19,415 bases of DNA, taken from assembly GCA_007127655.1 (NCBI GenBank), contig SKYX01000077.1, forward strand, positions 1 to 19,415, given 5' to 3'. This document shows, one piece after another, positions 13,575 through 19,415 of the stretch (position 1 is its first letter; each line of letters opens with the position of its first letter). Source of the DNA: Desulfonatronum sp. GTDB lineage: Bacteria > Desulfobacterota > Desulfovibrionia > Desulfovibrionales > Desulfonatronaceae. A model generated the notes under the pieces. That model saw only the letters and a program-made list of their open reading frames with translations, did no database searches and had not been told where the DNA came from. The translations under genes and the position numbers were made by a program.

Positions 13575-15185
13575 ATGTCACAAGCGCCAAAGCCAGAAGA
13601 ATTGCTCCGGGTATCGCATATTCCCCCCAAGAAAGATTGGATGGATCCCCGGGTGGACCTCATTCCCGGAACATGGGGGTACCCCGGGAAGGCGAGCAGT
13701 CTGGAAACCCTGGGATTGCCCAACCCTCGGGAATGGAACCCCACGGATGAGGACTGGAAGCTGCCGCCCAACTGGAAAGAAATCATTCACGAAGGTCTCA
13801 AGGAGCGTCTGGAGAAATATCGCTCCCTGAAGGTGTTCCTGGACATCTGCGTCCGCTGCGGGGCCTGCGCCGATAAATGCCACTTCTTTATCGGCAGCGG
13901 AGACCCCAAAAACATGCCCGTGTTACGGGCTGAGCTGCTCCGGTCCATTTACCGCAAGGACTTCACCACCGTGGGGCGCATGCTGGGTACGTTCGCCGGT
14001 GGGCGTGAACTGACCGAGGATGTGATCAAGGAGTGGTTCTATTATTTTCACCAGTGTACAGAATGTCGGCGCTGTTCCCTGTACTGTCCCTATGGCATCG
14101 ACACCGCGGAAATTACCATCGTCGTTCGGGAACTGCTGAATCTGATCGGCGTGAACATCGACTGGATCCTCGGTGCGGCGGCCAACTGCTACCGCACAGG
14201 GAACCATCTGGGCCTGGAGCCGCACACCTTCAAGGGCAACATCGACTTCCTGGTGGACGACATCGAGGAATACGTCGGCGTTCGCCTGAATCCCACGTTC
14301 AACCGCAAGGGCGCGGAGGTGCTGTTCATCGCTCCTTCCGGGGACGTTTTCGCCGATCCCGGCATTTTCACCTACATGGGCTATCTGATGCTCTTCGAGC
14401 ACATCGGCCTGGACTACACCATCAGCACCTACGCCTCGGAGGGCGGCAACTTCGGGTTGTTCACCAGCCAGGAAACCATGAAGCGGCTCAACTCCAAAAT
14501 GTACGCCGAAGCCAAGCGTCTTGGCGTAAAATGGATCCTGGGCGGCGAGTGCGGTCATATGTGGCGCGTTCTGCACCAGTACATGGACACCATGAACGGA
14601 CCGGCGGACTTTCTGGAAGTTCCCAAATCGCCCATCACCGGGACCGTGTTCGACAACGCCAAGTCCACGAAGATGATCCACATCGTGGAGTTCATGGCCG
14701 ACCTGATCCACCATGGCAAGCTCAAGCTGAACCCGAAGCGGAACGACTACCGGCGGACCACTTGGCACGACTCCTGTAACGTTTCCCGCGGCATGGGCAT
14801 GTTCGAGGAACCGCGCTACGTGCTCAAAAGCGTGTGCAACAACTTCTTCGAAATGCCGGAAAACACCATTCGCGAGCAGACCTTCTGCTGCGGCGGAGGT
14901 ACCGGCTTGAACGCCGGGGAGTTCGAATACCTTCGGATGATGGGCGGCATGCCCCGGGCATTCGCGGTCAAGCATGTGCAGGAAAAACATGGCGTGAATC
15001 TTTTGGTGAACGTCTGCGCGTTGGACCGGGCCATCCTGCCTCCGTTGATGGACTACTGGGCGCCCGAGGTTTCGGTCTCCGGATTGACGGAACTGGTGGC
15101 CAATGCGCTGGTCATGGAAGGAGAGCACGATCGGCCCACCGATCTGCGCGGCGAGGACATTCCAGGCTTGGAGGGGGATGAATAA
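13575..15185 (+). CDS. dsrK: DsrK, HdrD-like catalytic iron-sulfur subunit
   Basis: A 536-residue cytoplasmic-face protein related to heterodisulfide reductase HdrD and proposed to reduce the DsrC trisulfide. Two classical [4Fe-4S] motifs are complete: Cys92/95/98/102 and Cys161/164/167/171. The C-terminal CCG region (Cys401 in WHDSCN, Cys438-Cys439 in FCCGGG, Cys481 in VNVCALD) forms the site for the special catalytic cluster. A further Cys326 occurs in GGECGH. AAGGAG 5 nt before the ATG is a strong ribosome site. Its stop overlaps the dsrJ start by one base (TAATG), which indicates coupled translation. It is full length with no sign of damage. Confidence 0.97.
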   Translation: MSQAPKPEELLRVSHIPPKKDWMDPRVDLIPGTWGYPGKASSLETLGLPNPREWNPTDEDWKLPPNWKEIIHEGLKERLEKYRSLKVFLDICVRCGACADKCHFFIGSGDPKNMPVLRAELLRSIYRKDFTTVGRMLGTFAGGRELTEDVIKEWFYYFHQCTECRRCSLYCPYGIDTAEITIVVRELLNLIGVNIDWILGAAANCYRTGNHLGLEPHTFKGNIDFLVDDIEEYVGVRLNPTFNRKGAEVLFIAPSGDVFADPGIFTYMGYLMLFEHIGLDYTISTYASEGGNFGLFTSQETMKRLNSKMYAEAKRLGVKWILGGECGHMWRVLHQYMDTMNGPADFLEVPKSPITGTVFDNAKSTKMIHIVEFMADLIHHGKLKLNPKRNDYRRTTWHDSCNVSRGMGMFEEPRYVLKSVCNNFFEMPENTIREQTFCCGGGTGLNAGEFEYLRMMGGMPRAFAVKHVQEKHGVNLLVNVCALDRAILPPLMDYWAPEVSVSGLTELVANALVMEGEHDRPTDLRGEDIPGLEGDE

Positions 15186-15574
15186 TGTACAACGCCGGTA
15201 AAATCATACCTGGACTGGTTATTTTTCTCGGGCTGGTGACGTTTCCGTTCTGGTCGAACCTCGGCCGGGCGGCTTTCGAAGCCCCGGAACTGGTCTTTCC
15301 CGAGACTGAGGAAGAGTGCGTCGAGTCCGGAGACTGGATGCGCGCCAACCACATGATCCTGCTGGACGATTGGCGGGACCTGGCGGTTCGGGACAATCTG
15401 CGCCTGTATAGCAGTGAAACCGGAAAACGCTTCGACATGAGCCTGACCAAGACCTGCCTGTCGAGCCAGTGCCATGCCAACAAGGATACGTTCTGCGATC
15501 GATGTCACGATGCCTTGGCCATTGCCCCGCATTGCTGGGATTGCCACGTCGTACCGTCAATAGGGGAGGAATAA
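15185..15574 (+). CDS. dsrJ: DsrJ, membrane-anchored periplasmic triheme cytochrome c
   Basis: A 129-residue cytochrome. An uncleaved N-terminal anchor (residues 7-22) is followed by a periplasmic part. Three haem-attachment sites are visible: Cys91-x4-Cys96-His97, Cys104-x2-Cys107-His108 and Cys117-x2-Cys120-His121. The first is a CX4CH rather than a CX2CH site, a spacing also found in tetrahaem cytochrome c3. Cys45 in EECVESGDWMRANHM aligns with the conserved cysteine reported as an unusual distal haem ligand in DsrJ of other organisms; His56 and Met57 are further candidate ligands. It shares one base with the dsrK stop. The ribosome site for dsrO lies in its last codons. Confidence 0.95.
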   Translation: MYNAGKIIPGLVIFLGLVTFPFWSNLGRAAFEAPELVFPETEEECVESGDWMRANHMILLDDWRDLAVRDNLRLYSSETGKRFDMSLTKTCLSSQCHANKDTFCDRCHDALAIAPHCWDCHVVPSIGEE

Positions 15575-15577
15575 GCC

Positions 15578-16363
15578 ATGGCTATAAATCGAAGAACCTT
15601 TTTGAAGGCCGCCGGGCTGACGACTTTGGCCGGCGTGGCCGGACACGCAGCGATGGAACTGCTGGCACCGGGGGCGTTAGAGGCCTCCGGGGCTCCCAAG
15701 GTCGGTGAGTATCCCGAGGCCCTGACCGCCAAGCGCTGGGCCATGCTCATCGATACGGAGAAGTTCACCACGGCCCAAGTGTATCAGAAGTGCATCGACG
15801 CTTGCCATATTCTGCACAACGTGCCGCACATTCCCGGCGATCAGGAAATCAAATGGCTGTGGACTGACAGCTTCAAGCACGTCTTTCCTGACCAGCAACA
15901 CGCTCTGGTTCCTGACAGGATCAAGAACCAACCGTTCCTGGTGCTGTGCAACCACTGCGACAATCCGCCCTGCGTGCGGGTCTGTCCGACCAAGGCTACG
16001 TTCAAGCGCGACGACGGCATCGTGATGATGGACATGCACCGCTGCATCGGTTGCCGCTACTGCATGGCCGGCTGTCCCTACGGCGCGAGAAGTTTCAACT
16101 TCTGGGATCCCCGGCCGTTCATCGAAAACATCGATCCCTACTATCCCACCCGGATGAAGGGCGTCGTGGAGAAGTGCACGTTTTGTGAAGATCGGTTGGC
16201 CAAGGGGCAGCTTCCAGCCTGCGTCGAGGCCTCGGAAGGGGCGCTGATTTTCGGCGACCTGGCCAACGAGGACTCCGAAGTGCGCCGGGTGTTGCGGGAA
16301 CGGTACAGCCTGCGTCGCAAGCCTTCCCTGGGGACCACCCCCCACGTCTTCTATCTGATATGA
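15578..16363 (+). CDS. dsrO: DsrO, Tat-exported periplasmic iron-sulfur subunit
   Basis: A 261-residue ferredoxin-like protein of the DMSO-reductase iron-sulfur subunit family. It is exported by the Tat system: NRRTFLK at residues 4-10 followed by a hydrophobic stretch. The central cluster pair is complete: Cys124/127/132/136 and Cys156/159/162/166. The outer pair is reduced. Near the N-terminus only Cys72 and Cys76 remain, and near the C-terminus Cys200, Cys203 and Cys215 remain, with Ser219 where a fourth cysteine is usual. With the cross-ligation known for this family, Cys200/203/215 plus Cys76 can still make one cluster, giving three in total. GGGGAGG 8 nt before the ATG is a strong ribosome site. 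It works between DsrJ and DsrP. Confidence 0.95.
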   Translation: MAINRRTFLKAAGLTTLAGVAGHAAMELLAPGALEASGAPKVGEYPEALTAKRWAMLIDTEKFTTAQVYQKCIDACHILHNVPHIPGDQEIKWLWTDSFKHVFPDQQHALVPDRIKNQPFLVLCNHCDNPPCVRVCPTKATFKRDDGIVMMDMHRCIGCRYCMAGCPYGARSFNFWDPRPFIENIDPYYPTRMKGVVEKCTFCEDRLAKGQLPACVEASEGALIFGDLANEDSEVRRVLRERYSLRRKPSLGTTPHVFYLI

Positions 16364-16374
16364 GGTAAGCAAAT

Positions 16375-17529
16375 ATGTTGGAAAAAGCGCTACAGGGAAA
16401 CAAGGCGTACTGGGGGTGGATCGCCTCGCTCCTCGTCGTCATCGGCATCGGTTTCGGCTTTTACGTTTATCAGCTGCAGCAGGGCCTGGGCATCACCGGC
16501 ATGAACCGGGACGTCTCCTGGGGACTGTACATCGGCCAGTTGACCTACATGGTCGGTATCGCCGCCTCGGCGGTCATGTTGGTTCTGCCCTACTATTTGC
16601 ACAACCATAAAGCATTCGGAAAGCTGGTCATTTTCGGCGAATTTCTGGCCGTTTCCGCGGTGGTCGTCTGTCTGTTGTTCGTCGTGGTCGACCTGGGCCA
16701 GCCCCAACGCCTGATGAACGTTGTTCTCCATCCCACGCCAAATTCGGTTTTGTTCTGGGATATGGTGGTCTTGAACGGGTATCTTTTCCTGAACATCATC
16801 ATTGGCTGGGCCGTTCTGCATGCGGTGAAAAAAGGTGTTCGCCCGGCATCATGGCTCAAAATCCTGATCTACGTCTCCATTCCCTGGGCCGTAAGCATCC
16901 ATACGGTGACGGCGTTCTTGTACGCCGGCCTGCCGGGTCGGTATTTCTGGCATGACTCGTTGCTGGCGGCCAGCTTTCTGAGTGGCGCGTTCGCCGCCGG
17001 TCCCGCCTTGCTGTTGTTGATCCTGATGATCGTGCAAAAGGTTTCGGATTTGAAAATTCCCAAGGAAGCAATCCAGACCATGACCAAGATCATCACTTAC
17101 GCCTGGGCCATCAACCTCTTCATGTTGCTCTTGAAGATTTTTTCCGCCTATTACAGCCAGTATCCTGCAAAGATGGCCACGTTTGACTATCTCTTCGGCG
17201 GAGTCGGCGGGGAGCAGATGATGCCCTGGATGTGGAACTTTGTCTTCCTGAGTGTCGTTTCACTTGTCTTGCTGGTCATCCCGAGTACCCGGAACAATCC
17301 CATTACCATGACCATTGCCCTGGTCATGGTCGTTTTCGCCGGCTGGATCGATAAGGGGCTGAGCATGGTTATCGGTGGATTCATTCCCAACCCCTTCAAG
17401 GTTCACACGGAATACTGGCCGACGATTCCCGAGTTTTTTATTACCGTGGGCGTATACGCGGTGGGGCTGTTGATCCTGACCGTCCTATACAAGGTGGCCC
17501 TTGCGGTGCAGAGGGAATCAGCGTCGTAG
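16375..17529 (+). CDS. dsrP: DsrP, NrfD/PsrC-family quinone-interacting membrane subunit
   Basis: A 384-residue polytopic protein of the NrfD/PsrC type, with about ten hydrophobic segments between residues 15 and 377. It is thought to exchange electrons between menaquinone and DsrO. Typical features are the early WGLYIGQLTYMVG segment (about 49-61), VVDLGQPQRLMNVVLHP (about 104-120) and the SIHTVTAFLYAGLPGRYFWHD stretch in the middle. The ATG follows GAGGTAAGCAAAT, a usable but slightly distant ribosome site, and starts 11 nt after the dsrO stop. It is the last gene of the operon, followed by a strong terminator 35 nt later. Confidence 0.96.
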   Translation: MLEKALQGNKAYWGWIASLLVVIGIGFGFYVYQLQQGLGITGMNRDVSWGLYIGQLTYMVGIAASAVMLVLPYYLHNHKAFGKLVIFGEFLAVSAVVVCLLFVVVDLGQPQRLMNVVLHPTPNSVLFWDMVVLNGYLFLNIIIGWAVLHAVKKGVRPASWLKILIYVSIPWAVSIHTVTAFLYAGLPGRYFWHDSLLAASFLSGAFAAGPALLLLILMIVQKVSDLKIPKEAIQTMTKIITYAWAINLFMLLLKIFSAYYSQYPAKMATFDYLFGGVGGEQMMPWMWNFVFLSVVSLVLLVIPSTRNNPITMTIALVMVVFAGWIDKGLSMVIGGFIPNPFKVHTEYWPTIPEFFITVGVYAVGLLILTVLYKVALAVQRESAS

Positions 17530-17563
17530 GCGCTAGCGGACGCATTCTCGAATCCAAATCTGC

Positions 17564-17603
17564 AAGCCCGCCGCGATACCTGAACCGCGGCGGGCTTTTC
17601 TTT
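17564..17603 (+). terminator. Rho-independent terminator of the dsrMKJOP operon
   Basis: A 12-bp GC-rich perfect stem pairs 17564-17575 with 17586-17597 around a 10-nt loop and runs into TTTTCTTT. It lies just past the dsrP stop, so the ferredoxin gene downstream should need its own promoter. Confidence 0.92.
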
Positions 17604-17623
17604 GGGCAGGCAGCCCGGAAAGT

Positions 17624-17780
17624 TCAGTGCTTGAAACCAAGGCCGAGACTGGTGAGAAACACCATTGGTCCCATCCGCGAATCGGTAAAATATTCTTGTT
17701 CAAAATTGCCCTTCACGCTCTTGACATCACAGCCCAAACGTCTCAAGAATAGCTGGTCGTTCGGCTTTCCTGAAGGGCAA
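17624..17780 (-). pseudogene. Possible C-terminal remnant of a protein gene
   Basis: On the minus strand, a frame ending in TGA at 17624-17626 reads NDQLFLRRLGCDVKSVKG, then NFEQEYFTDSRMGP, then MVFLTSLGLGFKH. This looks like a natural, possibly beta-strand-rich protein end rather than random GC-rich translation. The frame has no usable start and meets a stop at about 17832. Another minus frame is open just upstream (about 17743-17925), so an ancient frameshift is conceivable. No family is recognised. It ends 20 nt from the dsrP terminator. Confidence 0.2.
17721..17750 (+). promoter_or_regulatory. Candidate sigma-70 promoter for ferredoxin
   Basis: A perfect TTGACA (17721-17726) is followed after 18 nt by AAGAAT (17745-17750), which matches four of six -10 positions. 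It is the best plus-strand promoter candidate between the dsrP terminator and the ferredoxin. It would give a 5' leader of about 220 nt. Confidence 0.25.
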
Positions 17781-17977
17781 CGGGCGTGCCGAGAGCTCGG
17801 ATTTCCAGCGCCAGGGCCACGACCAGCGCGTCATTTAGATTGTCTTTTGAGGAGGGGGCGCTTTTCGTCCGGATACGGGACGACCTCGCCCGTGGCGTCG
17901 GGTGTTCGACGTCGAAGCACCACAACCTGCTTACGGAATTGATCCCGAGCAGATTTCATTCAAACTGGAGGTAGAAA

Positions 17978-18166
17978 ATGGGTTGGAAGATTACTGTTGA
18001 TGTCGACAAGTGTACCGGCGACGGCGAGTGTGTCGATGTTTGCCCGGTTGAAGTCTATGAGCTTCAGGACGGCAAGGCCGTTGCCGTGAATGAAGAAGAA
18101 TGTCTGGGCTGTGAATCTTGCATCGAGGTCTGTGAAACCAACGCCCTCACGGTCGAGGAAGTCTAG
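17978..18166 (+). CDS. Small 7-cysteine ferredoxin, [3Fe-4S]/[4Fe-4S] plus [4Fe-4S]
   Basis: A 62-residue dicluster ferredoxin that carries low-potential electrons in the cytoplasm. The second cluster motif is complete (Cys42/45/48/52). In the first motif the second cysteine is replaced by aspartate: Cys12-Thr-Gly-Asp15-Gly-Glu-Cys18 with Cys22. As I remember it, the protein is nearly identical in pattern to Desulfovibrio africanus ferredoxin III, where this Asp lets a [3Fe-4S] cluster take up a fourth metal and return. GGAGG 6 nt before the ATG is a strong ribosome site. It is probably monocistronic, or loosely linked to the next gene through the palindrome at 18203-18231. Likely partners in a sulfate reducer are pyruvate:ferredoxin oxidoreductase and hydrogenase-type enzymes. 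Confidence 0.95.
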   Translation: MGWKITVDVDKCTGDGECVDVCPVEVYELQDGKAVAVNEEECLGCESCIEVCETNALTVEEV

Positions 18167-18202
18167 ACGCTGACTTTTTTCTCATAACTGTCATTTGTTT
18201 TT

Positions 18203-18236
18203 GCCAAAAGGAGGGTCACCCTCCTTTTGGCGTTTT
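18203..18236 (+). terminator. Near-perfect palindrome with short T-run after ferredoxin
   Basis: A 13-bp perfect stem (18203-18215 with 18219-18231) has only TCA as loop and is followed by GTTTT. It lies 36 nt after the ferredoxin stop and fits an intrinsic terminator. The T-run is short, and the ribosome site of the next gene (AGGAG, 18237-18241) begins straight after it, so partial read-through or a role in RNA stability is also possible. Confidence 0.75.
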
Positions 18237-18247
18237 AGGAGTACGGC

Positions 18248-19045
18248 ATGCCACCTGATTTTTCACCGTTTTTCGAGAAATACGAACAGCTTTTGCAGGA
18301 TGTGGACAAGGTTTTCGCCACGGTCAAGGACCAGCATGCAGACTGCGTGACCTGCACGACGGGGTGCAGTGATTGTTGCCACGCCGTTTTTGACTTGCCC
18401 TTGATTGAAGCCTTGTACTTGAATCACCATTTTCACGGTGTGTTGCCCAAGGAAACCAAGGCCCAGATTCTGGCCAAGGCCGACCAGGCGGATCGCGCGG
18501 CCTATAAATTGAAATTTCAGGCCCACAAGCGGCAGCGCTCCGGTGAAGAAACGGATGCCATTTTGGAAGACATGGCCCGCGAACGGGTTCGGTGTCCGCT
18601 GCTCAATGCCCAGGATCGTTGCGACCTTTACGCATTCCGGCCCATTACCTGCAGACTGTACGGCATTCCGCAGGAAGTCGCCGGCAAGGCCAGGACGTGC
18701 GCGCTGTCCAAGTTTTCACCCGGTGCTCCGTATCCCACGGTCCATGTGGACAAGATCCACCGGGCACTGGCCGCGCTGAGCATGGATTTGGTGGCCTCGT
18801 TGAATACAAAGTACAATCAGATGGCCGATATGCTTGTCCCTCCGTCCATGGCTCTGCTCACGGTGTATGACGATGAGTACTTGGGGCTGCAAAAATCGTC
18901 CGGATGCTCCTCCTCCGGATGTTCGCCATCCGGATGTTCACCATCAGGAAGTTCAACGGGTGGTTGCGGTCCTGTCAAAAAGGACGGCTGTTCATGCGGT
19001 CCGAACGATTGTGATCCGGGGAGCTGCGAGCCATGTCGGAAATAG
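18248..19045 (+). CDS. YkgJ-family cysteine-cluster protein with Ser-Gly-Cys repeat tail
   Basis: A 265-residue protein of the YkgJ (CxxCxxCC, Fe-S/zinc-cluster) family, whose function is not well established. The N-terminal cluster is CVTCTTGCSDCC (Cys33/36/40/43/44). Further conserved-type cysteines follow at 116, 125, 135 and 151, in RCPLLN, RCDLY, RPITCRLYG and RTCALS, the usual YkgJ pattern. Residues 217-265 form an unusual tail: SGCS-type pentapeptide repeats and then a Gly/Cys/Asp stretch, holding nine cysteines at 220, 225, 230, 240, 248, 250, 255, 260 and 263. AGGAG 6 nt before the ATG gives a good start. Its end overlaps the next gene by 13 nt. Metal or cluster binding is likely; the actual role is unknown. 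Confidence 0.85.
   Translation: MPPDFSPFFEKYEQLLQDVDKVFATVKDQHADCVTCTTGCSDCCHAVFDLPLIEALYLNHHFHGVLPKETKAQILAKADQADRAAYKLKFQAHKRQRSGEETDAILEDMARERVRCPLLNAQDRCDLYAFRPITCRLYGIPQEVAGKARTCALSKFSPGAPYPTVHVDKIHRALAALSMDLVASLNTKYNQMADMLVPPSMALLTVYDDEYLGLQKSSGCSSSGCSPSGCSPSGSSTGGCGPVKKDGCSCGPNDCDPGSCEPCRK
18899..18958 (+). repeat. 15-nt tandem repeat coding for Ser-Gly-Cys pentapeptides
   Basis: TCCGGATG recurs at 18899, 18914 and 18929 with an exact 15-nt period, and a degenerate fourth unit starts at 18944. Each unit encodes S-G-C-S-(S/P); in the fourth unit Cys has become Ser. The period is a multiple of three, so copy-number change would keep the frame. Confidence 0.85.
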
Positions 19046-19401
19046 ACGAACAGCAAGAGCAGAAACGGGCCATTTACGAAAGTCTTTCTCCCCGGGCCAA
19101 GACCTATGTCGCCAAGCTCGGGTTCGACAAGTGGGACCCGTTTCAGAAACCCAACGATCCGCTGGACCTGCGAAAACACACCACGGACAAGACCGCTCGG
19201 ACCATGGCCATGGGTTTTTTGCAGCAACGCAAGGAAGAGCATTACTCCAACATCTACGCTAAAGCCGTGTTGGACATGTGCATGGGACTGATGGACAACG
19301 ATGAACGCTATCTGGCCATGTATGAATTTTGCCGTTGGTATCAGGAGCAACCCCAGCCCCATGAAGAAGTTTTGGAGCAACGAACGTTTCGACGCGACTA
19401 G
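19033..19401 (+). CDS. Conserved-looking small protein of unknown function
   Basis: A 122-residue soluble protein that I do not recognise. It is rich in charged and aromatic residues. Readable segments are SPRAKTYVAKLGFDKWDPFQ (residues 19-38), DLRKHTTDKTARTMA (45-59) and CRWYQEQPQPHEE near the end. There is no signal peptide, no membrane segment and no metal motif; two Cys occur in the C-terminal third. The ATG lies inside the last codons of the YkgJ-type gene (13-nt overlap), so its translation is probably coupled, which suggests the two proteins act together. GGGGAG about 9-10 nt upstream may serve as ribosome site. It ends 14 nt before the window edge. Confidence 0.7.
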   Translation: MSEIDEQQEQKRAIYESLSPRAKTYVAKLGFDKWDPFQKPNDPLDLRKHTTDKTARTMAMGFLQQRKEEHYSNIYAKAVLDMCMGLMDNDERYLAMYEFCRWYQEQPQPHEEVLEQRTFRRD

Positions 19402-19415
19402 ATCAGAACGACAAC

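Larger units (their letters stand above)
17604..17977. other. Intergenic spacer before ferredoxin
   Basis: This 374-bp gap has no intact gene I trust. It holds a possible minus-strand gene remnant (17624-17780) and a candidate promoter for the ferredoxin (17721-17750). The ferredoxin ribosome site GGAGG lies at 17967-17971. Confidence 0.5.

Noticed and set aside
13923..15128. Minus-strand open frame of 401 codons opposite dsrK
   Set aside because: dsrK is certain from its cluster motifs, and the antisense translation shows no family features.
17631..17942. 103-codon plus-strand ORF before ferredoxin
   Set aside because: Its composition looks random (Arg/Ser/Pro-rich), with no ribosome site and no family features.

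Overview
The window looks like chromosomal DNA of a sulfate-reducing bacterium of the Desulfovibrionales type (Desulfobacterota). The main reason is a complete dsrMKJOP operon in the order used by sulfate reducers. It is preceded by a gene for an RsbRD N-terminal-domain protein and followed by a small ferredoxin that closely resembles what I remember of Desulfovibrio africanus ferredoxin III. Codon use is GC-rich throughout. The genus cannot be fixed from this sequence alone.

Left part (1-4626, minus strand). Three closely spaced genes read leftwards: an M1-type zinc metallopeptidase, a ChaN-like haem-binding or Tiki-fold protein that overlaps it by 4 nt, and a sensor protein cut by the window edge (signal peptide, periplasmic substrate-binding-like domain, one membrane segment, start of a PAS domain). 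A 39-codon leader ORF may be coupled to the peptidase. A divergent spacer of about 500 bp separates this group from a stand-alone nitroreductase (+), which ends in a strong terminator.

Middle part (5780-11472, minus strand). Phosphofructokinase, CobT, ComEC and a DsrC/TusE-family protein all read leftwards. The pfk and cobT genes overlap by 4 nt (ATGA). The DsrC-like protein lacks both C-terminal arm cysteines, so it cannot be the sulfur-carrying DsrC and is probably a regulatory or binding paralogue.

Right part (11938-19401, plus strand). The order is RsbRD-domain protein, dsrM, dsrK, dsrJ, dsrO, dsrP and a 12-bp-stem terminator. After a 370-bp spacer, which may hold a decayed gene end, come a ferredoxin with an Asp in place of one cluster cysteine, a near-perfect palindrome, a YkgJ-type cysteine-cluster protein with a Ser-Gly-Cys repeat tail, and an overlapping unknown gene. 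DsrMKJOP is the membrane complex thought to connect the quinone pool and periplasmic redox carriers to reduction of the DsrC trisulfide in the cytoplasm, the last step of sulfite reduction. The ferredoxin and the DsrC-like protein belong to the same metabolic setting.

I found no RNA genes, CRISPR arrays, insertion sequences or prophage. Nothing here is clearly a wholly new system. The best leads are the cysteine-less DsrC paralogue near dsrMKJOP, the RsbRD-type gene heading the operon, the Asp-ligand ferredoxin, and the YkgJ plus unknown-protein pair with its repeat tail.
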